This document shows, piece by piece, positions 16,991 to 24,647 of a stretch of DNA of 40,141 bases (positions within the stretch are counted from its first letter, which is position 1; every line of letters begins with the position of its first letter). The notes beneath the pieces were generated by a model. The model made no database searches, had not been told where the DNA came from, and saw only the letters and a program-made list of their open reading frames with translations. Origin of the DNA: Streptomyces lucensis JCM 4490 (GTDB lineage: Bacteria > Actinomycetota > Actinomycetes > Streptomycetales > Streptomycetaceae); contig NZ_BMUE01000027.1 in the NCBI RefSeq assembly GCF_014650035.1, positions 1-40,141 on the forward strand, written 5' to 3'. The position numbers were made by a program, and so were the translations under genes.

Positions 16991-17072
16991 GGCCGCATCC
17001 GGCAGCGCGTGCGGAATGCTCCGCGTGCGGAATGCAGCGCGTGCGGAATGCTCCGCGCGCTCGGATGCGGCC
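16991..17072 (+). repeat. Tandem 16-bp repeats inside an 11-bp inverted repeat
   Basis: Three direct repeats of GCGTGCGGAATGCTCC (17007-17022, 17023-17038 with two changes, 17039-17054) stand in a row. They are bracketed by GGCCGCATCCG (16991-17001) and its exact reverse complement (17062-17072). Each perfect unit can itself fold as GCGGA-ATGC-TCCGC. The structure begins 14 bases after the eccC stop and ends 25 bases before the next start, so it probably ends or processes the eccC mRNA. Confidence 0.8.
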
Positions 17073-17097
17073 ACTCAGGGACTGAACGGGGAGATCA

Positions 17098-17784
17098 GTG
17101 CAGCTGTCCACGACAAGCGCCACCCGGAGAACCGCTCTCGCTGTGACGGTCGTGGCCTTCCTCACCGGAGCCTGTGGCGGCAGCCCGGGGAAGAGAGCCA
17201 GTGAACCCCGAGAGGCGGGCGTCAGCGCGCACAGCATCTGCGACGGAACACTTGACTCCTCGGCCGTGCAGGCATTGCAGCGCCTAGCCGGCACTGACCG
17301 CTTCGACGAAGCCACCGGAACAAACGAGGCCGGCGAGTCGAGGGCGTTCTCCTTGCGGAACGCGGTCAGGCATCTCCACGACGAGTACGGCAAGCGGAGT
17401 GCATGTTGGGTGTACAGGACCGGTGACAACAGCGGGTATCCGCTCATGGAAATCCGATTTTCGGCGTCTCAGAGCTACCCTTCGAACTCCGCCAAGCGTT
17501 CTGAAGGCGGCGAAGTGAGCTACCCGCTTGGAGTCTTCGCCCAGGTAGGACGTACCGGTGCCGAGCTGTTCTTCAAGTGCTCCAGTGAAGCTTCCAGTGC
17601 GACCTCGTACATCGGTGACGTGAAGTACGTGAAGGGCGAGATGTACTCCAACGCCGCCGGCCTGCGGGGCGACAGTGTGGACGAGGATCGCATGGTGATC
17701 CTCAACTCTGTGTCGCGGGCAGTGGCTGAACAGGCCGGCTGCGCGCCGGAGGCGGACCTGCCGACCGCGGTGCCGTCCGCTTAG
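17098..17784 (+). CDS. Secreted lipoprotein, family found around this ESX locus
   Basis: The protein has 228 aa. A twin-Arg-containing signal peptide ends in the lipobox LTGAC with Cys26 as the lipidation site. The mature part has the pattern C-D-G-x-L ... ELFFKC ... AVAEQAGC, with Leu-Pro near the end. Related patterns occur in the proteins at 31602-32168 and 32175-32798 and in the broken copy just downstream. No named domain is recognised, though it resembles the loosely defined actinobacterial lipoproteins of the DUF3558 kind. GTG 17098 has GGGGAG 5 bases upstream. Base composition is less GC-rich than the neighbours. Its role is unknown, and the location suggests a partner or sensor of secretion at the cell surface. 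Confidence 0.82.
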   Translation: MQLSTTSATRRTALAVTVVAFLTGACGGSPGKRASEPREAGVSAHSICDGTLDSSAVQALQRLAGTDRFDEATGTNEAGESRAFSLRNAVRHLHDEYGKRSACWVYRTGDNSGYPLMEIRFSASQSYPSNSAKRSEGGEVSYPLGVFAQVGRTGAELFFKCSSEASSATSYIGDVKYVKGEMYSNAAGLRGDSVDEDRMVILNSVSRAVAEQAGCAPEADLPTAVPSA

Positions 17785-17796
17785 TTGTCGCGGACG
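17774..17796 (+). terminator. Short hairpin over the lipoprotein stop codon
   Basis: CGTCCGC (17774-17780) pairs with GCGGACG (17790-17796), and the TAG stop lies in the 9-base loop. It is weak and has no T tract. Confidence 0.4.
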
Positions 17797-17817
17797 AACT
17801 TCCCATAAGGGTTGATC

Positions 17818-18342
17818 ATGCAGCAGACAGACAATCCATCGCTGAGCGAGGCAAGGAGGAGCGCGCTGCTGACGGTGGTGGGTGTCGGCGTGCTCAGTTT
17901 GGGCATCGAAGAGTTTCTCCGAATTGACCGGCACCGACGATGCCGGCCGCCCCTTGAAGTTCTCTCTGCAACGGGCGGCAAGCACCATCCATGACGAGGT
18001 GACTGAACGGAACCAGTGCTACGTCTACAGAGCCGATGACAAAACCGGCCATCCTCTGATTGAAGTGGATTTCACGGCTGCCGAGTACTCTCCGCGCGCG
18101 AGTTCTGCACCCGATGGACAGAAAGAGAACATATTCTATCCGATCGTCGTTTACGCGAAAACGCACGGGCAGAACAGCGCCACACTTTTCTTCAAATGTC
18201 GCCTGCGTAACCCCCCAGAAGGGCAACCCTGCAACGCCTTACGTTCAGGGGGGAGACGATACTCAACGCCATCTCACGTGGCATGGCCGAGCAACTGGGG
18301 TGCTCGCGTCAGGCGGCTCTGCCCGTGCGTGTGCCGTCATAG
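17818..18342 (+). pseudogene. Frameshifted paralogue of the upstream lipoprotein
   Basis: ATG 17818 (with AAGGG upstream) starts a signal-peptide-like segment (ARRSALLTVVG). The frame is lost near 17880, where a second frame supplies a lipobox-like VSAC and then SFSELTGTDDAGRPLKFSL and CYVYRADDKTGHPLIEVDF. These align with FDEATGTNEAGESRAFSL and CWVYRTGDNSGYPLMEIRF of the intact neighbour. A further shift near 18200-18250 returns to the first frame for ILNAISRGMAEQLGC and a stop at 18340-18342, matching ILNSVSRAVAEQAGC. About 35 residues after the lipobox are also missing. This is a decayed tandem duplicate. Sequencing error could explain one shift but hardly two plus a deletion. Confidence 0.8.
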
Positions 18343-18379
18343 CCGATGCGACACCCGCGTCGGTCCGTCGTTGCGTGAG

Positions 18380-20500
18380 TCAGAAAACCGGCAGGGCGTA
18401 CAGGGTGCTGCCGCTCGCTACGAAGACACGGTTGCCGGAGGCTGCGAACGCGATGTCCTCGGCGTCGTCGTGCAGGTCGTAGGTCCAGGTCGCTGTCGCC
18501 CTGTTCGTCTTGTCCGTCGTCTCCACCCTCGGGTAACCGCCGCCATCCATCAGCCACACGCCATTGCCCTGCTGCAGGATCGGATAGTCACCGGCGCTCA
18601 GGGCCAGTCCTGCCTCCCAGAGCTGTTCCCCGCCACTGTCGAAGCCGTAGGGCTGGGCGTAGCCGTCGCCGTCGCAGGCGCACGAATACACCATTTCGCC
18701 GTGGACACTGGGCCACGACCACTCCTCGATGCTGTGGTCGTAGTAGGCCCTCTTGGTGTGTGCCCACAGCTGCTTCCCGTCCGAGATCCTGCGCGCGGAG
18801 AGGGTCTTGCCGTTGAGGAAGACGACGCCGTCATGGGCCGCGGGAACGAGGTACCGGTCCTTCGCCAGGTCGCGGGCGGTCCACTCGACACGTCCGTTCT
18901 TCGTGTTCACGGCCATGGCGTGCCCGGTGGTGGTGGCCACGACGAGCCGCCCCTGGTCCGCGGCGGCTCGCGGCAGGATCTTGCCGCGGAAGTCGTCCGG
19001 TACGCGCGCAGTCCAGCGGATCCGGGCGTCCGAGCGGTTCACGGCGCGCAGTCGGTGGTCCTTCGTCACGAGGTAGACGGCGTGCGCGTCCGCGGTCAGC
19101 AGCTCGGCGGCGTCGGCCCGTACCTTCCACCTCGGCTCACCGGTGGAGGGGACGAAGGTGTGCACCGTGCCGTGGTCGTCGGCGGCCACGAGCAGCCGGT
19201 CGGAGAGGGACAGGTAGCGGCAGGTCATCTGCATCGCCGGAGCGCTCCAGCGGCGTTTTCCGTCGACCACGTTGAGCGCGGCCACGCCGGTGACGGGATG
19301 GCCGACGATGACGACGTCCCGTACCGGCAGCGGCGCCGGTGACTTCACACTCGTGGCATCCGTGGCTTCCCACAGGGGCTTCGGTGACCCCCCGATGATG
19401 TAGTCGCCCGCGTCCGCGGACAGCAGACGTGCCTCTGGTGTCTTCACCGCGGGCGGATACGTGAACAGGGGGTCCCGGCCCCGGCTTCCGGCGTCGCGAA
19501 GCAACCACCAGCCCGCGCCGGCACCCCCTGCGGCGAGTACGGCCCCGCCCGCCGCGATGCCGGTCAGCAGGCCCCGCCTGCTCGGCCCGGAGCCCGTCTC
19601 CGTCGTGGGCAGCAGCGGTGCGGTGAGACTGCGCACCTCACGCTCACGCTCCTTGATCGCGTCGCCCACCGGCCCGTGCTTCCACACGGCGCCCGCTCTC
19701 CTGGGCGGGGCGAACGCCGCGGCTATCTGCTCGGGGCCGGGCCGTTGTGCCGCCTCCTTCGCCAGGCAGGGGGCGATCAGCGCATGCTGCTCCGGCGACA
19801 GGCCCTGCCAGCGTGGGTCACCGTGGACGACCTCGTACTGGACGGCGGCTACGTGTGCGCCCTCGAACGCCCGGTGCCCCGTGGCCGCGTACACGAGGAC
19901 GGCGCCGAGGGAGAAGACGTCGGCGGCCGCGGTGACCCGATGCCCCAGCACCTGCTCCGGAGCGCCGTACCCCGGAGTGACGGGAATCTGTCCGGTGGTG
20001 GTGAGGGTGAGGCCGTGCTCGGGGCGCGCGATGCCGAAGTCGATGACCCTGGGACCGGCGGACGTGAGCACGATGTTCGCCGGCTTGAGATCGCGGTGGA
20101 CGAAGCCGGCGGCATGGATGTCGCGGAGGGTCCGGGCGACCGAAGAGGCCAGAGCGCGCAGCTTCGCGTCCTCCAGCGGACCGTACCGGTCGACGATCTG
20201 GTCGAGCGTCGGACCGGCGAGGAACTCGCTCGCGATCCAGGGCCGACCCCCCTCGGTCTGCGCACCGAGTACCGCCGCCACACCGGAGCTGCGCACGGCC
20301 CGGGCTGCCAGTGCCTCGCGCACGAACCGCTGGGCCAGGCCGGTCTCGTGGGCGAGTTCCGGCCGGAGCACCTTCACGGCGGCGACGGTGCCCGCGCGGT
20401 CCTGCCCCACGTACACCCTGCCCATACCGCCTTCGCCCAGCACTCCGAGCAGCCGGTACGGGCCGAGCCGTATCGGGTCACCGGTTCCCAGGGGTCTCAT
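18380..20500 (-). CDS. Membrane Ser/Thr kinase with PQQ/WD-like propeller sensor
   Basis: The protein has 706 aa. The N-terminal Hanks-type kinase has the glycine loop GEGGMG (22-27), Lys43, HRD (135-137) with DLKPAN, and DFG (154-156), so it should be active. One membrane helix (RRGLLTGIAAGGAVLAAGG) lies near 323-345. The remaining 360 residues contain repeated 'W-x-A/V ... G-x-V-Y/L-x-A' blades typical of a PQQ-like beta-propeller outside the cell. The ATG at 20500 follows GGAAAG. It is the last gene of the leftward unit, 43 bases after a similar kinase. The propeller presumably binds a ligand and controls kinase activity, but what it senses is unknown. Targets might include the secretion machine or developmental regulators. 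Confidence 0.9.
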   Translation of the reverse strand: MRPLGTGDPIRLGPYRLLGVLGEGGMGRVYVGQDRAGTVAAVKVLRPELAHETGLAQRFVREALAARAVRSSGVAAVLGAQTEGGRPWIASEFLAGPTLDQIVDRYGPLEDAKLRALASSVARTLRDIHAAGFVHRDLKPANIVLTSAGPRVIDFGIARPEHGLTLTTTGQIPVTPGYGAPEQVLGHRVTAAADVFSLGAVLVYAATGHRAFEGAHVAAVQYEVVHGDPRWQGLSPEQHALIAPCLAKEAAQRPGPEQIAAAFAPPRRAGAVWKHGPVGDAIKEREREVRSLTAPLLPTTETGSGPSRRGLLTGIAAGGAVLAAGGAGAGWWLLRDAGSRGRDPLFTYPPAVKTPEARLLSADAGDYIIGGSPKPLWEATDATSVKSPAPLPVRDVVIVGHPVTGVAALNVVDGKRRWSAPAMQMTCRYLSLSDRLLVAADDHGTVHTFVPSTGEPRWKVRADAAELLTADAHAVYLVTKDHRLRAVNRSDARIRWTARVPDDFRGKILPRAAADQGRLVVATTTGHAMAVNTKNGRVEWTARDLAKDRYLVPAAHDGVVFLNGKTLSARRISDGKQLWAHTKRAYYDHSIEEWSWPSVHGEMVYSCACDGDGYAQPYGFDSGGEQLWEAGLALSAGDYPILQQGNGVWLMDGGGYPRVETTDKTNRATATWTYDLHDDAEDIAFAASGNRVFVASGSTLYALPVF

Positions 20501-20543
20501 CGTCGATCGCTTTCCATCCTCTGCCGACTCTTCACCGGACGGC

Positions 20544-22763
20544 TCATCGCAGCGGGAATGCCGCGAGGAAGTTGCCACCCATCGAGATGACCGTCCTGGA
20601 CTTCTCGTGTGCGATGAAACGGTTGCCGGTGGTCCGGTAGGAGTCCGTCGGAGCGTGGGACGAGAGATCGATAGCCCACAGTTTCGAGGCACGCCTGCTG
20701 TACGCGTGGTCGGTGCCGATCACAGGTACGGCCTTCAGATCCGCCTCGACGCCCTGGCCACCCTGCTCCTCCCACTTGACCCGGCCGCTCCCCGGATCGA
20801 GGGCGACCATTCCTAGGCCCTTCTCGATCGCGTACAACGTGCCGTTCTTCAGCGCCGGCGGCCCGTACGTGCGCCCCGGCCTCGAGGACTTCGACTCCCA
20901 GGCCGTTCGGCCATCACGGAGCCGCAGGGCCCGCAGCTCACCGGCGCCGAGATACAGGTGCCGTGCATCGGTGACCAGAGGCAGTTGCACGCTGCTCGCC
21001 TTGACCCCGGCAAGCGGGCGGTCCCAGCGGACGGCACCGCTTCGGGTGTCGCGTACGACGGCGTGGACGGTTCCGTCGTTGGCCTCCTGGAGCGCCACGA
21101 GGTCACGTCCCACGACGGCGGCGGACAGGAAGTACAACCGGACGGAACCCGATCGGCGGGCGGGCAGCGGTGTCGTCCACAGCCGTTTGCCGGTGCTCAG
21201 GTCGACGGCGAACAGGTACCAGGTCTGATTGGCCGTGAAGCGGGAGTGCACGAACTTCCCTCGACCGGCCACCACATAGGCGATGCCGTTCGCCGTGCAC
21301 ACCAGTTGGTCGCCCACGAGTTCCCCGTTGAACTCGGGCAGGGACACCTGGGGGTCGTTCAGCTCGCCGGTCAGAAGGTCGATGGACGTCACGAGCAGCG
21401 GATCCCCGCCCGCCTTGCCGCTGCTCGCGCCCTCGTCCGAGGGGCCCAGGCCGAGCACGCGTTCACCGTCGGTGGCGACCTGCCAGTCGCTGTCCATCAG
21501 GTTCGACGCCCACTGCCGTTGTCCCGTCTTCGCCGTCACTCCGATCAGGTGGGGTGCCACCGTCACGACCATGTCCCCGACCACGTGGAGTTGCCCGGGC
21601 TGCATGACCTCCTCGAAGAGGTCGTCCTCGTCGACCTGGATCTGCCAGATGGAGTCCAGCCGCTTCCGGGGCAGCAGTCTGTTGCTGGGCCCGGGGGCGG
21701 GCGGCCGGTCGGGACCCGATCCGCCCCGCTCGTTCCATGCCCATACTCCCGCCGTACCGGCCGCCGCGACGGCCAGCGTGGCTGTTCCGCCGGTGAGGAG
21801 CAGCCGGCGCCGGGACCAGCGTGCGGGAGCCACGGTCTCCGCCATGTCCGGCTCGTCCGCCGGAGCCAGGAGCCGTTGCGGCATGATCTGCCACACCTCG
21901 GCAGCCCGCCGGCCAATGTCCGCGAGGACCGCGTCCGGCAGGTGGTCGGCGAACTCGCCACTGCCGTCGTGCAACTCGGCGGCCAGCCAGTCGGTGGCCG
22001 GCCGGCGGAACGGGTTCTTGTCCAAGCACTGCGCGAGGAGGGGCACCAGGCTGCTCGGGACACCTGTCAGGTCGGGCTCGGCGTACTGGACCCGGTAGAG
22101 CAGGTCCGCTGCCTGCCCGTGGCCGAAGGGGGGACGACCGGTGGCGGCGAAGACGAGCAGTCCGGCGAGCGCGAAGACATCGCCCGCTGCCGAGTGCTCC
22201 TGCCCGCTCGCCTGTTCAGGCGACATGAAGGCAGGAGTGCCCACCGCCACCCCTACCCGGGTGAGGCGGTCGTCTCCGGCCGCGCGCGCGATGCCGAAGT
22301 CGATGATCTTCGGGCCGTAGGCGGTGAGGAGGACGTTGGACGGCTTGAGGTCGCGGTGAACGACGTCGGACGCGTGCAGCTGTCCCAGCGCACCGCACAG
22401 CGCCGCGCCGAGGGCCCGGACCGATTGCTCGGGCAGGGGCCCGCACAGCTCGACGGCGTCGTCGAGAGGCGGCCCGAGTACGTACTCGGTGGCGAACCAG
22501 GGGGTCTCGGCCCGCGGATCCGCGTCGACGACCCCGGCGCCGTACCGCTCCCCCACGACACGCGCCGCGTCGGTCTCCAGCCTGAAGCGGGTCCGGAAGG
22601 CGGTGTCGGAGGCGATGCGCGCGTGCATCGTCTTCAGCGCGACGGTGCGGCCGCCCGCGGTGCGGGCGAGGTAGACGGTCCCCATGCCGCCGCTGCCGAG
22701 GCGGGCGACCGGACGGTACGGGCCGAACGCCTGGGGGTCGTCGTGGGTGAGGGGGGAAGGCAT
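20544..22763 (-). CDS. Membrane Ser/Thr kinase with PQQ/WD-like propeller sensor
   Basis: The protein has 739 aa with the same layout as the next gene. The kinase motifs are GSGGMG (23-28), Lys44, HRD (136-138), DFG (155-157) and a SPEQASG activation segment end. A membrane helix lies near 320-345 (RRRLLLTGGTATLAVAAAGTAGV), and a beta-propeller makes up residues ~370-739. The ATG at 22763 has no good ribosome binding site and lies 22 bases after the pseudokinase stop, so translation is probably coupled. The two kinases differ throughout and look like an old duplication. One may act on the other or on the pseudokinase. Confidence 0.9.
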   Translation of the reverse strand: MPSPLTHDDPQAFGPYRPVARLGSGGMGTVYLARTAGGRTVALKTMHARIASDTAFRTRFRLETDAARVVGERYGAGVVDADPRAETPWFATEYVLGPPLDDAVELCGPLPEQSVRALGAALCGALGQLHASDVVHRDLKPSNVLLTAYGPKIIDFGIARAAGDDRLTRVGVAVGTPAFMSPEQASGQEHSAAGDVFALAGLLVFAATGRPPFGHGQAADLLYRVQYAEPDLTGVPSSLVPLLAQCLDKNPFRRPATDWLAAELHDGSGEFADHLPDAVLADIGRRAAEVWQIMPQRLLAPADEPDMAETVAPARWSRRRLLLTGGTATLAVAAAGTAGVWAWNERGGSGPDRPPAPGPSNRLLPRKRLDSIWQIQVDEDDLFEEVMQPGQLHVVGDMVVTVAPHLIGVTAKTGQRQWASNLMDSDWQVATDGERVLGLGPSDEGASSGKAGGDPLLVTSIDLLTGELNDPQVSLPEFNGELVGDQLVCTANGIAYVVAGRGKFVHSRFTANQTWYLFAVDLSTGKRLWTTPLPARRSGSVRLYFLSAAVVGRDLVALQEANDGTVHAVVRDTRSGAVRWDRPLAGVKASSVQLPLVTDARHLYLGAGELRALRLRDGRTAWESKSSRPGRTYGPPALKNGTLYAIEKGLGMVALDPGSGRVKWEEQGGQGVEADLKAVPVIGTDHAYSRRASKLWAIDLSSHAPTDSYRTTGNRFIAHEKSRTVISMGGNFLAAFPLR

Positions 22764-22785
22764 GGGCCGTCGTCAGTCCGGGTGG

Positions 22786-23781
22786 TCAGCGGGTGGTGGG
22801 CGGGGCGGGCGCCGTGGACGCGACGGGGATCTCGGCCGTGAGAACGGCGCCCGACTGGTGGGCCAGGGCGGCGATGACACGGCCCGGGAGCCGGCCGGGG
22901 CCCGGCACGGGGGTGGCGCCGTCCCGCGTTCCGCCGTCGCCGGACAGGGCGCCGATCAGCTCGGTCAGTTGTGGGCGGGTGCTCGGATCGCGTGCGAGGC
23001 ACCGGGAGAGGACCGTGCGGAGGGAGGGCGGGAGTTCGTCCCGTTCGGGCGTCGTGTGGCCGGTGGCCGCGTAGGCGAGGGTGGCCCCGAGGGCGTAGAC
23101 GTCGCCCAGGGGGCGCGGGCGGCCGCCGGACGCCTGCTCCGGGGGCAGGCTGCCCGGCTCCAGGCCCGGCAGCCCGGAGCGGGGCGTACCGTCCGGGGCC
23201 GCCGCCCGTACCGCACCGAAGCAGGTGAGGCGGGGTCCGTCGGCGCAGAGGAGGACGGCCGCCGGTGACACGCCGGCGAAGGTCAGGCCCTGCCCGTGCA
23301 GCACGGCCAGGGTCTCCGCGAGGGCGACGCCGAGTGCGCGTACGGTCTGCTCGGGCAGTGGGCCGCCGTGCACCGCGAGGGCGGTCGGCAACGGGAGGGC
23401 GGGCAGGTAGGGGCGTGCGTGCCAGGCGGGCTCGCCGGGGGCGGCGAGGGCCGTGGCCGGGGCGGCGCAGGGGCCGAGGAGGTAGCGGGAGGCTTCTGCT
23501 TCGGCGAGGAAGCGCTGCGGGTCGCCTCCGAGCTGCGGGAGGGAGAGCAGGACGGTGTGCTGTCCGTCGTCGCTGCGGGCGATGTAGCGCCGTTCGGGCA
23601 CGGGGATCCGGGTGCGGGGATCGTCCAGGGACGTGATGAGGGCGTACGGACCGACATGCCGCGACGACCGGCCGGCCGGGCCTTGCCCTCCTGTACCCGC
23701 CACGTCCGTGGCACCACCCGTGGCGTGCACGCTTCCCTGTCCTGTTTCCTCGGTCCTCTGGGTCTTCCCGGTCCTGGGCAT
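22786..23781 (-). CDS. Kinase-fold protein with all catalytic motifs lost (pseudokinase)
   Basis: The protein is about 331 aa, soluble, without membrane helix or propeller. Over the catalytic core it aligns without gaps to the following kinase. LHGQGLTFAGVSPAAVLL stands where the kinase has LHASDVVHRDLKPSNVLL, and LTCFGAVRAA where it has IIDFGIARAA. The beta-3 lysine is Ser80, HRD is FAG (168-170), the Asn of DLKPSN is Ala, and DFG is CFG (187-189). The glycine-rich loop is also absent, while the PEQASG end of the activation segment and later helices remain. The frame is intact over more than 300 codons, so the loss was selected rather than decay. The start is uncertain: ATG 23781 lies just after a hairpin, and a GTG at codon 18 is possible. 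Confidence 0.85.
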   Translation of the reverse strand: MPRTGKTQRTEETGQGSVHATGGATDVAGTGGQGPAGRSSRHVGPYALITSLDDPRTRIPVPERRYIARSDDGQHTVLLSLPQLGGDPQRFLAEAEASRYLLGPCAAPATALAAPGEPAWHARPYLPALPLPTALAVHGGPLPEQTVRALGVALAETLAVLHGQGLTFAGVSPAAVLLCADGPRLTCFGAVRAAAPDGTPRSGLPGLEPGSLPPEQASGGRPRPLGDVYALGATLAYAATGHTTPERDELPPSLRTVLSRCLARDPSTRPQLTELIGALSGDGGTRDGATPVPGPGRLPGRVIAALAHQSGAVLTAEIPVASTAPAPPTTR

Positions 23782-23787
23782 GGCAGG

Positions 23788-23818
23788 GGGGTGGGCACCT
23801 CCCGTGCGTGCCCACCCC
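23788..23818 (-). terminator. Hairpin between esx pair and pseudokinase
   Basis: GGGGTGGGCAC (23788-23798) pairs perfectly with GTGCCCACCCC (23808-23818) around a 9-base loop. It lies about 37 bases after the last esx stop and 6 bases before the pseudokinase ATG. It can act as an attenuator or as a 3' stabiliser of the esx mRNA. A GGGAG that might serve the pseudokinase sits in the loop. Confidence 0.7.
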
Positions 23819-23854
23819 GGTGCTGCCTGTGCCCGTCGGCTCTGCTCGCGAGCC

Positions 23855-24157
23855 CTACATGAAGTAGCTGGCCGCCTTGCGGTCGCCGCCCTGGTAGTCA
23901 CCGCCGGCCGCGTGCACGACCTTGCCGATCTGCTGGAGGGCCTCGTGGATGCCCTTGGCCTCGCGGTCCCAGGCGTGCTGCTGCTCGGTGTACGCGTTGT
24001 GGGCCTCGCCCTCCCACATGCTGGCGACGCCGGCGACCTTGTGCTTGATGGCCTCGAGGCCCTCTTCGAGCCGGCGCGCGTGGTCGGCCAGCTTGGTGGC
24101 GGTCTCGTCGAGGCTGCCGTAAGTGACGTCGAGCTCGCCGCTGTTGTTGGCACTCAT
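23855..24157 (-). CDS. esxA: WXG100 protein, second partner of the esx pair
   Basis: This 100-aa ESAT-6/CFP-10 family substrate is a helical hairpin with the turn motif W48-E49-G50. The C-terminal tail has Y88-QGG-D92, which fits the YxxxD/E general secretion signal of type VII systems. It follows the other esx gene by 37 bases, with a GGGAGC ribosome binding site before ATG 24157. In S. coelicolor an EsxA/EsxB heterodimer is exported and affects sporulation. I name this one esxA by gene order only; in mycobacteria the YxxxD tail is on EsxB, so the labels could be swapped. Hairpins lie on both sides of the pair. Confidence 0.9.
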   Translation of the reverse strand: MSANNSGELDVTYGSLDETATKLADHARRLEEGLEAIKHKVAGVASMWEGEAHNAYTEQQHAWDREAKGIHEALQQIGKVVHAAGGDYQGGDRKAASYFM

Positions 24158-24194
24158 GGTTGCTCCCTAACTGAGAGTGGTGGTCTGGAGGGGA

Positions 24195-24536
24195 TCAGTA
24201 GGAGGACAGCGCCGAGTGCGCGCCACCGAGGTCGACGTCGATGCTCTGCACCTGCGAGCGGACCTCGTCCTCGGTGCCGTCCTTGATCTTCCGGGTGGTG
24301 CTCATGGCCTCGATGAACTTGGCGAGGATGTTGCCGATGCGGACCATGCGCTCGTTGATCTCGGTCTGCTTGGCGTTGAACGCGCCGGCGCCGATGCCCT
24401 TCCAGTGGCCCTCGAGGCTGTCGATGATGGCCTGCAGTTCCTTCAGCTGGCCCTTGATGCCCTCGAATCGGTGCAGAAGCTCCTTTTCGAGGACGACAAT
24501 GTCCTTGTCACTTACCTTCTGACGCCCAGTCGCCAT
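24195..24536 (-). CDS. esxB: WXG100 protein, first partner of the esx pair
   Basis: This 113-aa WXG100-type helical hairpin has the turn motif W45-K46-G47 and a charged N-terminus (ATGRQKVSDKD). It lacks YxxxD at the C-terminus, where it has DGTEDEVRSQVQSIDVDL. A related segment recurs in the first partners of the two other pairs in this window (27752-28213, 28720-29235). ATG 24536 has AAAGG 8 bases upstream. It is expected to form a heterodimer with the protein encoded 37 bases downstream and to be exported by EccC. A hairpin separates it from the upstream mycosin gene, so it may have its own promoter or a processed 5' end. The esxB name follows gene order only. Confidence 0.88.
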   Translation of the reverse strand: MATGRQKVSDKDIVVLEKELLHRFEGIKGQLKELQAIIDSLEGHWKGIGAGAFNAKQTEINERMVRIGNILAKFIEAMSTTRKIKDGTEDEVRSQVQSIDVDLGGAHSALSSY

Positions 24537-24609
24537 TGCGATGCCTTTCTTCGTGAACTGACCTTGCCATGCGCTGAGTCAGACACCAGCACGGATGGCA
24601 AGCGGGCCT

Positions 24610-24632
24610 CCGCCCACTCGGCGAGTGGGCGG
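24610..24632 (-). terminator. Hairpin between mycosin and esx pair
   Basis: CCGCCCACTC (24610-24619) pairs perfectly with GAGTGGGCGG (24623-24632) around a 3-base loop. It begins 15 bases after the mycosin stop on the minus strand. It could terminate the upstream mRNA or mark a processing site ahead of the esx genes. Confidence 0.75.
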
Positions 24633-24647
24633 GTGTACGGGAACCGC

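Noticed and set aside
17007..17054. Tandem repeats as a CRISPR array
   Set aside because: The units are directly adjacent with no spacers, only three copies exist and there are no cas genes.
17882..19342. A 486-codon frame starting in the pseudogene and running through the kinase gene
   Set aside because: Only its first ~110 codons resemble a real protein (the lipoprotein family). The rest is antisense to a clear kinase/propeller gene.
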